Below, piece after piece: positions 54,407 to 63,391 of a DNA stretch of 64,000 bases. A program made the translations under genes and the position numbers. Source of the DNA: Mesopusillimonas faecipullorum (lineage in GTDB: Bacteria > Pseudomonadota > Gammaproteobacteria > Burkholderiales > Burkholderiaceae_B); assembly GCF_020539505.1 (NCBI RefSeq), contig NZ_JACDXW010000001.1, forward strand, positions 1 to 64,000, written 5' to 3'. The notes under the pieces are model-generated. The model did no database searches and was not told where the DNA came from. It worked only from the letters and a program-made list of their open reading frames with translations. Numbering within the stretch: position 1 is the first letter of the stretch; each line of letters opens with the position of its first letter.

Positions 54407-54988
54407 TTAGCTAGCCGAGCGACGGGTAGCACGGGCAGCGGGCTGAGCGGCATCGGCAGCGCTAGCTGCGGCACGCAAGGTGGCGTCAGTAGCAGCGTTG
54501 ATGTTCGTCTCGGCCGTTTGTACCGCTTGCTTGGTAGCACGGTTGATGGATTCGATAGCGTTAGTGGCGGAAGCCAGCGAAGATTTCAGCAAGGCAACGG
54601 CACTTTCAGAACCCGTGGGGGCGTTCTTGGCGAACTGGTCGATGGCTTGCGTGAACTGATCGCGACCTTGCGAGAGTTGTTCTTCAGCCAAACGGGACAA
54701 ATCGCTTTGCACACCAGAAACGATGTCATAAACATGCTTGCTGTAGGCCAGCGCGCGCTCTGCACCGGGCTGGGCCCAAGCCGAGCCCAAAGCCAGCGCT
54801 TCTTGGGGATCTTTGACTTCAATGGCTTCTTGAGATTTCTGGGCAACGTCTTCCAGAGTTGCCTTGATGGCCTTCAGTTGCAGGTCGACCAGCTTCTCAA
54901 AGCCGGTAAAAACGGTGCTTTGAACAGCCAGCACTTTTTCGAGGGAAGCTTTTTGCGAAACGACGAATTGTTGGGGGATAGCACTCAT
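54407..54988 (-). CDS. phaP: phasin (PHA granule-associated protein)
   Basis: Coats polyhydroxyalkanoate granules. It is an almost wholly alpha-helical, amphipathic, Ala/Gln-rich protein of 193 residues, starting MSAIPQQFVVSQKASLEKVLAVQ and carrying FEKLVDLQLKAIKATLED, the TIGR01841-type phasin core. The C-terminus is Ala-rich and basic (AARATRRSAS). Strong RBS AGGAAA before the ATG at 54988; the longer frame is not used. A good promoter lies at 55112-55139, leaving a leader of about 120 nt. No PHA synthase is in the window. Confidence 0.9.
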   Translation of the reverse strand: MSAIPQQFVVSQKASLEKVLAVQSTVFTGFEKLVDLQLKAIKATLEDVAQKSQEAIEVKDPQEALALGSAWAQPGAERALAYSKHVYDIVSGVQSDLSRLAEEQLSQGRDQFTQAIDQFAKNAPTGSESAVALLKSSLASATNAIESINRATKQAVQTAETNINAATDATLRAAASAADAAQPAARATRRSAS

Positions 54989-55111
54989 GATGTTTCCTGG
55001 TTCCTTTGGTGAAACACCGGGATCGCCGGTGAAATCTGCCCAACTTACTACCGGGCCTTGGGGGTTAGCGAATGCTGCCGGTCCATCGCTTTGCTGCATC
55101 GCACAATTCAC

Positions 55112-55139
55112 ATTGTAAAGCCTACAGCACACAAGTCAA
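55112..55139 (-). promoter_or_regulatory. phaP: sigma-70 promoter of the phasin gene
   Basis: On the minus strand TTGACT (55139-55134) and TACAAT (55117-55112) are separated by 16 bp, close to consensus. An 8-bp palindrome GTTGCAAC lies upstream near 55150. The predicted start leaves about 115-120 nt of untranslated leader before the phasin ATG. Confidence 0.7.
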
Positions 55140-55203
55140 GATTTTTTTGTTGCAACGCAATAAATCTTGTGTGTTGAAACGACAACGTTGGAAGGACTCA
55201 GTT

Positions 55204-56028
55204 TCAGCTCCCCGCAGGGCGTGTTCTTGCCTCGTAACCCAAGGCTTCGGAAATCTGCATGGCGACACGCTGCAGCATGGGAATCCATTCGTCGCGCAAG
55301 CGTTCGGACGGCGCAGATATGGAAAGCCCCGCTTGAAGCTTACCGGTATCATCGTATATGCCAGCGGCAATGCAACGCACGCCAAGTTCCAGCTCTTCGT
55401 TGTCGCGTGCATAACCATGACGACGTATCAAGGCCAGATCACGCTCTAGCTGGTCGGACTGCGTGAGGCTATTACGCGTGGTGCCTGCCAGACCGGTACG
55501 CATGACATAGGCCTTAACTTGGCGGGCATCGCTAACCGAAAGAAAAAGCTTACCTGTGGAAGTCAGGTGCAAAGGCGCCCTCCCTCCGATCGCCCGCACT
55601 ACCTGCATGCCGGAGCGCTCGCTCCAGGCACGCTCGATGTAGACGATTTCGTCGCCCTGTTGCACCGATAGATTAATGGTTTGACCTGTCAGTTTATGCA
55701 GTTCGCGCATGTGCTCCAGCGCAGCTTCCCGCACGTTGAGCCGGCCTCTGACCAAAGACCCCAGTTCAAGCAAACGCATGCCCAACTGGTACATGCCGCT
55801 ATCTACCCGCTCGACATAGCGCCCGGCAACCAAGTCGTTCAAAATTCGGTGTGCGGTGGAGGCATGCAAGCCGGTCTGCTCGGACAGGTTCTTTAAAGAA
55901 ACCGGGTCGGCCTGTTTGGCCAGTTCATCCAGCAAGCACATGGCGCGCTCCAATACCTGGATGGAGACGGAGGCATGGCGCTGCTCGGCGCTGGGCGAAG
56001 GGGAGGAAGACGAAAAAACTCTAGACAT
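55204..56028 (-). CDS. IclR-family transcriptional regulator
   Basis: Dimeric regulator of 274 residues. The N-terminal winged helix (about 20-85) contains LKNLSEQTGLHASTAHRILNDLV; the effector domain follows with LHLTSTGKLFLS and ELGVRCIAAGIYD. The first ~20 residues are Ser-rich. Start at 56028 is chosen over 56091. It is next to the phasin gene and downstream of the CinA-like gene, without an obvious target operon. Function is therefore unspecified. Confidence 0.88.
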   Translation of the reverse strand: MSRVFSSSSPSPSAEQRHASVSIQVLERAMCLLDELAKQADPVSLKNLSEQTGLHASTAHRILNDLVAGRYVERVDSGMYQLGMRLLELGSLVRGRLNVREAALEHMRELHKLTGQTINLSVQQGDEIVYIERAWSERSGMQVVRAIGGRAPLHLTSTGKLFLSVSDARQVKAYVMRTGLAGTTRNSLTQSDQLERDLALIRRHGYARDNEELELGVRCIAAGIYDDTGKLQAGLSISAPSERLRDEWIPMLQRVAMQISEALGYEARTRPAGS

Positions 56029-56114
56029 GAGTAAGGTTGGTGCGTCGCAACAATCCCATAATATGGAAAAAGTGACTTGCAAGGCAAGCACTTTTTACCC
56101 TCGCTCCCTGCGCC

Positions 56115-56921
56115 TCAATCGGGCGGGGTCAACCTTCCGCCAGCCTGTTGAACGGCATCGCGCAGGAAAGCAAGCGCTTGCGCTGCTGCAGCGGGCTCAC
56201 CTTTAACGCCAAGTTCAATATGAGGATGGCGCCCATCGCCCACACTGGGAAGGCTGAATGCTTTGATGCCTGGCCAGCGGGTTTCCAAGGTTTCGAGAGC
56301 AGGCGTGATACGCGACTCGGGTAATTTGAACGCCAAGAAAGAGTGCTCAGCCCAAGCCCGGCGATGGTGCAGATCCCGATAGCGATTATCCAAGGTCCAT
56401 TCCATCATGGGCCAAGCCATGACAGGAAACCCTGGCATGAAGGTGTGGTCACGGACATAAAAGCCAGGGATCTTGTTATAGGGATTAGGGACAATGTCAC
56501 AGCCCTCGGGGAACATCCCCATCTGCAGACGCTGCTGATTCTCGGGCGCACTCATGTCGGCATTGCCCTGACTCCGTTCAGCCATCTCGGCCGTGCGCTC
56601 AGTGATCAGTTGGGCGGCTTGCGGATGCAGCACGAGTTTGACCCCAAGAGCCTGTGCAGCCGCTTGTCGCGTGCGGTCGTCTGGCGTTGCCCCGATGCCA
56701 CCACAGCTGAACACAATATCGCCATCACCTAGCGTGCGCTCGAGCACCCTGACAATGGCTGCTTGGTCATCCGACACGATATCGGCACCGGACAAGTGCA
56801 AACCACGCTGAGCAAGCAACTCTACGAGTTTGCCAAAGTGCTTGTCTTGGCGACGACCGGAAAGAATCTCGTCGCCAATGATAATGAGGCGAATCGCACG
56901 ATTCGAGACTGTAGAAGACAC
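56115..56921 (-). CDS. CinA N-terminal domain / molybdopterin-binding family protein
   Basis: Single-domain relative of CinA, 268 residues. IIIGDEILSGRRQD at the start and VFSCGGIGATPDDRTRQA are the MoaB/MogA-like motifs; the FPEGCDIVPNPYNKIPGF and FMPGFPVMAWPM segments are typical of CinA N-domains. The C-terminal nicotinamide-nucleotide deamidase domain is absent. The precise reaction is not known for such stand-alone proteins. It lies 18 bp after the EI24 gene on the same strand. Confidence 0.8.
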   Translation of the reverse strand: MSSTVSNRAIRLIIIGDEILSGRRQDKHFGKLVELLAQRGLHLSGADIVSDDQAAIVRVLERTLGDGDIVFSCGGIGATPDDRTRQAAAQALGVKLVLHPQAAQLITERTAEMAERSQGNADMSAPENQQRLQMGMFPEGCDIVPNPYNKIPGFYVRDHTFMPGFPVMAWPMMEWTLDNRYRDLHHRRAWAEHSFLAFKLPESRITPALETLETRWPGIKAFSLPSVGDGRHPHIELGVKGEPAAAAQALAFLRDAVQQAGGRLTPPD

Positions 56922-56939
56922 TGGGAGGGGCTCCTGCTT

Positions 56940-57734
56940 TCAGTGGGCCTGAGGCGCTACGGGCAAGGCGCGCAACTGGCGCAGCGCTTCGAGGCTGAAA
57001 TGGGCGAACACCAAGGCCGATAAAGTGGGCAATATCAGCCAAGTCAAAGGAAAAAGATTAAGTAAGGCAAGCAGCAGACCCAGCAACCAATACTGCCGGT
57101 TGTGTCGCTTCCATAGGTAACGTCGCTCGGTTTCGTCGGCATGTTCGAGCAAAGCATCTACACGCAACATACGAGAGAAGGCAAAAGACCACCAGAACAC
57201 CGGCAGTATCAAGGCCAGAGGCGGAATCAACCATAAAGGCAAAGTCAGCACCCAACCTATGACAAACAGCGCCATCACCCAAATGGCATTCCACCAGCCA
57301 TACGTGGCCACCAGACTGCCCTTGCGTACCAAGCCTGCGTATTCTCGGGTTTCCAGGTGACGCAGCACCATGGGCATGATGAAGATCGCAGCCACTGCCA
57401 AGCCAAGTATGCCCGCCATGGGCAGCAGCATCAGGGCCGCCAGCAAAGGCACCAAATACAATTTGACGGAAAACAAACCCACCTGCATCAGCCAGGCGTC
57501 GACCGAATCGACATAGCTGCCTTCGAGCACACTGGTATCCAACCAATTGGTAAGCGGTGTCCAGAACAGCCAGAGCAGCAAAATAGCGCCAACGACAGCC
57601 ACGAAAAAGGGCAATAAAATAGCCAGCAGCATCTTGGGATGCAACTGCGAAATCAGAGCCCGGCGCACCGCCACGCCAACAGCCGCGAGCCCGGTAGGGG
57701 CAGCAGGCTGGACTACAAGGTCATGCTGGGTCAT
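56940..57734 (-). CDS. EI24-domain (CysZ-like) membrane protein
   Basis: Integral-membrane protein of 264 residues with about five hydrophobic segments (about 35-60, 95-130, 155-185 and 220-245) and the EI24/CysZ family pattern of long paired helices. Known members include the sulfate permease CysZ, but the Burkholderiales branch has no defined substrate. It is followed on the same strand by the CinA-like gene. The sulfatase locus nearby does not by itself prove a sulfate role. Confidence 0.75.
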   Translation of the reverse strand: MTQHDLVVQPAAPTGLAAVGVAVRRALISQLHPKMLLAILLPFFVAVVGAILLLWLFWTPLTNWLDTSVLEGSYVDSVDAWLMQVGLFSVKLYLVPLLAALMLLPMAGILGLAVAAIFIMPMVLRHLETREYAGLVRKGSLVATYGWWNAIWVMALFVIGWVLTLPLWLIPPLALILPVFWWSFAFSRMLRVDALLEHADETERRYLWKRHNRQYWLLGLLLALLNLFPLTWLILPTLSALVFAHFSLEALRQLRALPVAPQAH

Positions 57735-57798
57735 GGTCTAACAACTAGGTGTAGTGATGGGGCTATCATAATCAAACCTTATCCTCTTTGTCTGCATC

Positions 57799-58185
57799 AT
57801 GATGTTCGACCCCCACCTAGCCCCCGCAGCCCTACAGCAATGCTTGCGCGAACGTCCTAACGACCCACTGGTGGTTTGCTACTGTGCGCTCTGGTGCGAT
57901 ACCTGCAAGCAGTATCGCCAGCAGTTCGAGGCCTTGTCCACACAGTGGCCAAATCACGTTTTCATCTGGGCAGACATCGAAGAAAACCCGGAATGGCTGG
58001 GAGACGAGGACGTAGAAAACTTCCCCACCATCCTCGTGCAAGAGGCCGACGGCGGAAATCTGTTTTTTGGCACCCAATTGCCCCACATAGGCCACCTAGA
58101 GCGCTTGCTAAACCATTTGCAGCAAGCAGCTCCGGGCCAAACCCAGGCCGGCCCCCCGCCTTTACGGGACTTGGCCGGCGTTTAA
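57799..58185 (+). CDS. thioredoxin-family protein
   Basis: Small thioredoxin-fold protein of 128 residues. The active site is WCDTC (Cys33, Cys36) instead of the usual WCGPC, followed by KQYRQQFEAL. The conserved cis-Pro segment is ENFPTILVQ (about 75-83). No signal peptide, so it is cytoplasmic. Likely a thiol-disulfide reductase of unknown partner. It is divergent from the EI24 gene. Confidence 0.82.
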   Translation: MMFDPHLAPAALQQCLRERPNDPLVVCYCALWCDTCKQYRQQFEALSTQWPNHVFIWADIEENPEWLGDEDVENFPTILVQEADGGNLFFGTQLPHIGHLERLLNHLQQAAPGQTQAGPPPLRDLAGV

Positions 58186-58222
58186 GCCGGCCACACCACT
58201 TAAGTCTGTACTTGTGGGGAGA

Positions 58223-59635
58223 TCAGCTTTGCTGTGTTTGCTCGGGATAAGGTCTTTTCGTGCCGCCCAACAACACACCCACCGACTTGCGGCCCGGTGC
58301 GGTACGTGACAACGCCGCTTTATCGGCAGCACCACTGGAAGACTGTGCTGGCGAAGGCTCGTAGGGGCGCAGAAAGAACTCGTCTACCGGCGGGCTGCTA
58401 GGTGTCCAGCGCGTGCGGCCCTCGCGTCGGCTGCTGCCGCTGCTTGAGGCCGAGCTGCTGCGTGTACGCGGGGGCAAGCTAAGTTGACCGCGCGTTATCT
58501 TGTCTTTGATCAGCTTTTCGATGTCGAGCAAGAAACGTTCTTCGTCACCCGTGAACAAAGAAATTGCCTCGCCCTCGGCCCCGGCACGCCCCGTGCGCCC
58601 AATGCGGTGCACATAGTCTTCGGGGTTGAAAGGCAAATCGTAATTGATGACACAAGGAACCCCGGCCACGTCCAGCCCTCGGGCTGCTACGTCGGTGGCT
58701 ACCAGCACTTCAAGCTCGCCTGCCTTGAAAGCTTCCAGGGCCTTCATGCGTTCTTGCTGGCTCTTGTCACCATGAATGGATTCGGCCCGCACGCCATCGC
58801 GCTCAAGCTGACGCGCCAAACGCGCCGTACCGACCTTGGTGTTGGAAAACACGATGACCTGCTTGAGCCCCTTGGATTTAACCAAGTGAACCACGGCCGC
58901 TTGTTTTTCGTCGCTGGAAACCTGGTAGACGATTTGGGTGACGGTGTCGGCCGTGGCGTTACGCGCTGCGACGGAAATCTCTACGGGGTCTTTCACGCTG
59001 TCGCGCGCCAGCTTACGGATTTCGTTGCTGAACGTGGCGGAAAACAGCAAGGTCTGGCGCTGAGCAGGTAGCAAGCGCACAATGCGCTCGAGATCGGGCA
59101 AGAAGCCCATGTCCAGCATGCGATCGGCTTCGTCCAGCACAAATACCGATACCTGACTGAGATTGACGTTTTTTTGCTCGATGTGATCAAGCAAGCGCCC
59201 AGGCGTGGCGATCAGAATTTCACAGCCTTTGCGCAAGGTCTCTCGTTGTGGGCCGATATCTACGCCACCGAACACCACGGCAGCACGCAGAGGCACATAC
59301 TTGGCATAGGTTGCCACGCTTTCATACACCTGGTCGGCGAGCTCGCGAGTAGGCGCCAGAACCAATGCACGTACCGGGTGGCGCGCAGGCGATGCGCTAG
59401 CGTTGGCAAACGGCATCAGCCTATGCAGCAAAGGCAATGAGAAAGCTGCTGTTTTGCCGGTTCCGGTTTGGGCGGCCCCCATGACGTCCCGGCCCGAGAT
59501 GACGACGGGAATGGCTTGCGCCTGAATGGGTGTGGGGGTGGTGTAGCCGGTGTCGGCTACCGCCTGCAGCAGACCTGGGTGCAAGTCGAAATCGGCGAAT
59601 GTAGGCGTGACGGTGGTGGACGTGGATTCAGTCAT
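58223..59635 (-). CDS. rhlE: DEAD-box RNA helicase RhlE-like
   Basis: ATP-dependent RNA helicase for ribosome assembly or RNA decay. The Q motif lies in FADFDLHPGLLQAV...TPIQAQAIP, motif I is AQTGTGKTAAF, motif II DEAD in VLDEADRMLDMG, motif III SAT and motif VI HRIGRTGRAG. The C-terminal ~80 residues are Ser/Arg-rich and basic. Length is 470 residues. RhlE is the best match among DEAD-box groups by its motifs and tail; other family members remain possible. Confidence 0.9.
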   Translation of the reverse strand: MTESTSTTVTPTFADFDLHPGLLQAVADTGYTTPTPIQAQAIPVVISGRDVMGAAQTGTGKTAAFSLPLLHRLMPFANASASPARHPVRALVLAPTRELADQVYESVATYAKYVPLRAAVVFGGVDIGPQRETLRKGCEILIATPGRLLDHIEQKNVNLSQVSVFVLDEADRMLDMGFLPDLERIVRLLPAQRQTLLFSATFSNEIRKLARDSVKDPVEISVAARNATADTVTQIVYQVSSDEKQAAVVHLVKSKGLKQVIVFSNTKVGTARLARQLERDGVRAESIHGDKSQQERMKALEAFKAGELEVLVATDVAARGLDVAGVPCVINYDLPFNPEDYVHRIGRTGRAGAEGEAISLFTGDEERFLLDIEKLIKDKITRGQLSLPPRTRSSSASSSGSSRREGRTRWTPSSPPVDEFFLRPYEPSPAQSSSGAADKAALSRTAPGRKSVGVLLGGTKRPYPEQTQQS

Positions 59636-59805
59636 TGATAAGGGAAAACGCCGGGGGAAAAATATCTGCCCGGCTGTGGAAGTTAGGGCATTTTAACGCA
59701 GGCCCCGTCAAGACCAAGCGTACACGCCCGCAGAACCGTGCATAGTCGGCGATTTGTCGTTAAATCCCCACTATTTTCCTGGGCTCACCCACACTCAAAG
59801 GTAAA

Positions 59806-60135
59806 TCAGAGCAACCACCGCAAAAGCCAGAAGGCCAGCATCCCCCCGACGATGACTAGCAAGGTGCTGCGCGTAAACACGTAGAGAACCACCGCCACCA
59901 CTGCCGCCAGCATAGGCGTTGAATAGAAAGCCTGCAGCCCATGCTGCCATGGCGCCAGTTCGGGCACGACGATAGCTGTCAAAGCCGCCACCGGCGCATA
60001 ACGCAAAGCCTGACGTACGCTTTCCGTCAAGGGAAAGCGGTCTCCCACCAAAAAATAACCCGATCGCGTCAGGAAACTACACAGCGTCAGCAAACCGATG
60101 GCTCCCCATACGTAAGCGTCCATCTCTGTTGCCAT
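59806..60135 (-). CDS. azlD: branched-chain amino acid exporter small subunit AzlD
   Basis: Small membrane protein of 109 residues with four hydrophobic segments. The family motif FLTRSGYFLVGDRFP and RYAPVAALTAIVVPEL are clear. The ATG at 60135 overlaps the azlC stop by one base (TAATG). The longer open frame upstream is an artefact inside azlC. It forms the exporter with AzlC and lies near ilvE. Confidence 0.9.
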   Translation of the reverse strand: MATEMDAYVWGAIGLLTLCSFLTRSGYFLVGDRFPLTESVRQALRYAPVAALTAIVVPELAPWQHGLQAFYSTPMLAAVVAVVLYVFTRSTLLVIVGGMLAFWLLRWLL

Positions 60136-60986
60136 TATCTTTGCTCCGTTCGCCGGCGAGCGCACCAGCGCTCGGCTAAAACACCCGCCGCCACCCCACC
60201 GATGACAGCGATGGCCAGGCCCAGCCTGAGCGGCAGGGGTTGGCTGACCCACGCCAGGCCGCCGGCCACCACGACGGCACACACCATGGGCATTTGCCGC
60301 ACCAGCGGGATCGCAACCGCCATGAGCGCAAAAGTCGCGGCATACTCCAAAGACCACGATCGAGGGATGACATCGCCCAGATAAATACCCAGCAAAGTCG
60401 CCGCCTGCCATGACCACCAGCCCGGCACGATCAAGCCCAGGTAATACCAGGTTTGACTGCGCGTACCCTTGCGCTTGGCTTGCCCATAACGTGTCAGAAA
60501 AAACACGAAACCCAGATCACTTAGCCAATACCCCAAAGCCAGGCGCTGCTTCCACCCATAGTGCCTAAAGTAAGGCTGCAACGCCGCGCCGAAGATGACA
60601 AAACGGATGTTAACCACACAGGCAGCGGCAAAAACCAGCCAAAGTGGTGATCCGGCCGCCATCAGAGGCAAAGCCGTGAGCTGGGCCGAACCCGCGTACA
60701 CAAGCACTGACATCCAGGCTGCCATGCTTTGGCTGAACCCCGCACTGACCATGGCGATACCGGTCACGAAACCCCAAATGCTGGTAGCCACCAGCGCCGG
60801 AGCTATCTCGCGCGCGCCTGCGGCAAAGCTCTGCTTTGCCCTATCGTCTGGCCACCAAGCCCGCCACCCGGAAGAACTTGCCAATCGAACCTCGTATACG
60901 AAAAAACCACGCGCCGACCGTAAGCTGCCGCTGCCCGTGGACAGCCATAATATTACAGGGCGGCCCTTCGGACACCGCATAGTCAA
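60135..60986 (-). CDS. azlC: branched-chain amino acid exporter large subunit AzlC
   Basis: Membrane protein of the AzlC/YgaZ family. The core starts near FAAGAREIAPALVATSIWGFVTGIAMV (about residue 53 of the frame) and shows GFSQSMAAWMSVLVYAGSAQL, AACVVNIRFVIFGAAL and YWLSDLGFVFF. Up to 283 residues are open, but the first ~35 have no family resemblance; the real start is uncertain, and no internal ATG is available in that part. It is followed by azlD and is divergent from ilvE (about 75 bp). Confidence 0.85.
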   Translation of the reverse strand: MTMRCPKGRPVILWLSTGSGSLRSARGFFVYEVRLASSSGWRAWWPDDRAKQSFAAGAREIAPALVATSIWGFVTGIAMVSAGFSQSMAAWMSVLVYAGSAQLTALPLMAAGSPLWLVFAAACVVNIRFVIFGAALQPYFRHYGWKQRLALGYWLSDLGFVFFLTRYGQAKRKGTRSQTWYYLGLIVPGWWSWQAATLLGIYLGDVIPRSWSLEYAATFALMAVAIPLVRQMPMVCAVVVAGGLAWVSQPLPLRLGLAIAVIGGVAAGVLAERWCARRRTEQR

Positions 60987-61061
60987 TCACACCGGGGCGT
61001 AGCCGCCCTTTCGGGCTCGCAGCTTGATACAATACTGCCTTACTTTCTGGAGACCCCTACC

Positions 61062-61982
61062 ATGTCGATGTCCGACCGCGACGGTTTTATTTGGTACGAC
61101 GGCAAGCTGGTGCCTTGGCGCGACGCCACGACCCACGTGCTGACGCATTCCTTGCATTATGGTTTGTCAGTCTTTGAAGGCGTGCGCGCCTACAATACCG
61201 ACATCGGTACGGCCATTTTCCGCTTGCGCGAGCACACTGACCGCTTGTTCAACTCGGCTCACATTTACCAAATGTCGATCCCCTACGACAAGCAAACCAT
61301 TATGGACGCTCACATCGAAGTCGTGCGCGCCAACAAGCTCGAGTCCTGCTATTTCCGCCCCATTGCTTTCTACGGTTCCGAAAAAATGGGCGTTTCGCCA
61401 CGCGGCGCTCAGGTGCACGTAGCCATTGCTGCCTGGCCTTGGGGCGCCTACCTGGGCGAAGAAGCCTTGGCTCAAGGCATACGCGTCAAGATCTCTTCTT
61501 TCGCACGCCATCACGTCAACGTGACCATGCCGCGCGCCAAACTGGCCAGCACCTACACCAACTCCATCCTGGCCAACACCGAAGCCATTGAGGCGGGTTA
61601 CGACGAAGCCATCTTGCTGGATACCGACGGCTTCGTAGCCGAAGGCGCTGGCGAGAACGTGTTCATCGTCAAGGATGGCGTCGTCTACGAACCCGAGATC
61701 GCCTCGGCGCTCAGCGGCATTACGCGTGCTTCCGTGCACGCCATCGCCGCCGACCATGGCTACACGGTTCAAACACGCCGTCTTACGCGTGACGACCTGT
61801 ACATTGCCGACGAGGTCTTCTTTACCGGCACCGCAGCCGAAGTCACGCCTATACGCGAAATCGACAACCGCGTGATCGGCGAAGGCAAACGCGGTCCCGT
61901 TACTGAAATCCTGCAAAAAGCTTTCTTTGACGTGGTCAACGGGCGCAATCCCAAGTACCTCCACTGGCTCACCAAAGTCTGA
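61062..61982 (+). CDS. ilvE: branched-chain amino acid aminotransferase
   Basis: Fold-type IV PLP aminotransferase carrying out the last step of Val, Leu and Ile synthesis. The N-terminus MSMSDRDGFIWYDGKLVPWRD is typical; the PLP lysine is Lys160 (RAKLASTYTNS), and the EGAGENVFIV and FFTGTAAEVTPI motifs follow. Length is 306 residues. GGAG lies 11 bases before the ATG. It is divergent from the azlCD exporter for the same amino acids. Confidence 0.97.
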   Translation: MSMSDRDGFIWYDGKLVPWRDATTHVLTHSLHYGLSVFEGVRAYNTDIGTAIFRLREHTDRLFNSAHIYQMSIPYDKQTIMDAHIEVVRANKLESCYFRPIAFYGSEKMGVSPRGAQVHVAIAAWPWGAYLGEEALAQGIRVKISSFARHHVNVTMPRAKLASTYTNSILANTEAIEAGYDEAILLDTDGFVAEGAGENVFIVKDGVVYEPEIASALSGITRASVHAIAADHGYTVQTRRLTRDDLYIADEVFFTGTAAEVTPIREIDNRVIGEGKRGPVTEILQKAFFDVVNGRNPKYLHWLTKV

Positions 61983-61988
61983 CGCCCC

Positions 61989-62198
61989 ATGAAGACCGAA
62001 AATCCTGCAGCGGCCAATACGCAAAACGTCATCTCGGTTCAGGCAGACCAACTGCCGGTCTACTGTCCCGCTCCCGGTACGCCCGTGTGGTCCTTACATC
62101 CACGGGTTTACATTGACCTCGGCCCCACAGGCCAGGCCAGTTGCCCGTATTGCGGAGCCACTTATCACCTGAGCGGCCCCGCCCCCGCAGGGCACTAA
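61989..62198 (+). CDS. zinc-finger (CHCC-type) domain protein
   Basis: 69-residue protein with the CHCC zinc-finger pattern: Cys in VYCPAP, His in SLHPRVY and the CPYC pair in ASCPYCGATYHL. Related to the zinc-finger domain of mitochondrial complex I subunit NDUFS6. It lies 6 bp after ilvE and is co-transcribed with it, an order common in betaproteobacteria. Function is not established. Confidence 0.85.
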   Translation: MKTENPAAANTQNVISVQADQLPVYCPAPGTPVWSLHPRVYIDLGPTGQASCPYCGATYHLSGPAPAGH

Positions 62199-62212
62199 AG
62201 ACCAGCTCACGC

Positions 62213-62241
62213 CATGCCGGGTGCACTACCGTCCCGGCATG
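62213..62241. other. perfect 9-bp stem-loop between zinc-finger and yheT-like genes
   Basis: CATGCCGGG and CCCGGCATG are exact inverted copies around an 11-nt loop. No T-run follows on either side, so it is not a typical terminator. It may be an mRNA stability or attenuation element within the ilvE transcript, or a protein-binding dyad. Confidence 0.5.
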
Positions 62242-62284
62242 CTCGCGCTGTGTACCCGCGCTCTCTGGTTAGCAGGCGTTTTCC

Positions 62285-63376
62285 GTGACTGCCACTTTCG
62301 ACTCGTCCAACTGCGACACCCCCTTCTGGCTCCCTGGCAGCCATCTGCAGACACTGTATGGCGCGACGCTCGCTCGCTATCACGCCATCAAGTTTGTTCG
62401 TGACCGGATAGAAACCTCCGACGGGGACTTCATTGACATAGATTGGGCAGGCCCCGGCTTGTTTCCGCATAAAAGCGCAGACAACACACAGCTGCGCGCT
62501 GACGCCGAGTTGGCCAATACAGCTGCGCGCCGCTGGGCGCAACCCCAAGATTGGCTGAATCTTCCCACCGACCCTCAAACACAGGCGGTCGTGCTCTTTC
62601 ACGGTCTCGAAGGCAGTAGCGCCAGCCATTACGCGCAAGCCATTACCCAGTACTTCCGGGCGCGGGGGTGGGTGGTGGCTGTCCCTCATCTGCGAGGCTG
62701 CTCCGGTTTCACTAACCGAATGGCTCGCGCTTATCATTCGGGCGACACTGAAGACCTAAGCTTCATGTTGAAGTCCGTGGTGGCTCGTCTGCCTAGTGCG
62801 CGCTGGCATGCCATAGGGGTGTCTTTGGGCGGCAATACCTTGCTGCGCTATCTGGGCACCACCAGCGCAAGTGAAATTCCACTGGTTGCGGCGGCCGGCG
62901 TCTCTACGCCGCTAGACCTCGTCGCCTGCGGCAATCAACTTTCTGACAGTTTTGCCGGTAGGCAGCTATATGGCCGTTATTTTCTGGCCACCATGAAACG
63001 CAAGGTACTGGAAAAAGCCAAGCGTTTTCCGGGGCTGATAGATGTGCTGCGTTTTTCACACATCAAAACCTTGCGCGAATTCGACGACATTTATACTGCG
63101 CCGATGCATGGGTTTCGCAATGCGCTTGACTACTGGACCCGCGCGTCTAGCCTGCCGGTATTAAAAGACATCGCCATCCCCACGCTGGTGCTGAATGCCC
63201 GCAACGACCCTTTCGTGCCCGACGCCTCTTTGCCCGGCCCCCTCGATTGCTCCGGCGCCGTTTTGCTGCACCAGCCCGCCGATGGAGGCCACGTTGGCTT
63301 TGTTTCGGGCGGGTTCCCAGGCCATCTCAATTGGCTGCCCGGGCGCCTGGCCCGCTATTTCGAAACCTACCAATAA
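62285..63376 (+). CDS. alpha/beta hydrolase, YheT/EMB8 type
   Basis: Cytoplasmic hydrolase of 363 residues starting at GTG. The oxyanion and nucleophile elements are FHGLEGSSASHYA and GVSLGGNTLLRYL (Ser of GVSLGGN), with the Asp in LVLNARNDPFVP and the His in ADGGHVGF. The N-terminal PFWLPGSHLQTLYGATLAR is characteristic of the family. Substrate is unknown (ester or thioester). It lies about 85 bp after the zinc-finger gene, beyond a stem-loop. Confidence 0.85.
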   Translation: MTATFDSSNCDTPFWLPGSHLQTLYGATLARYHAIKFVRDRIETSDGDFIDIDWAGPGLFPHKSADNTQLRADAELANTAARRWAQPQDWLNLPTDPQTQAVVLFHGLEGSSASHYAQAITQYFRARGWVVAVPHLRGCSGFTNRMARAYHSGDTEDLSFMLKSVVARLPSARWHAIGVSLGGNTLLRYLGTTSASEIPLVAAAGVSTPLDLVACGNQLSDSFAGRQLYGRYFLATMKRKVLEKAKRFPGLIDVLRFSHIKTLREFDDIYTAPMHGFRNALDYWTRASSLPVLKDIAIPTLVLNARNDPFVPDASLPGPLDCSGAVLLHQPADGGHVGFVSGGFPGHLNWLPGRLARYFETYQ

Positions 63377-63391
63377 AAACCCAAACAGCGC

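Noticed and set aside
61167-62051. 294-codon leftward open frame opposite ilvE
   Set aside because: Mirror frame of a highly conserved aminotransferase; no support of its own.
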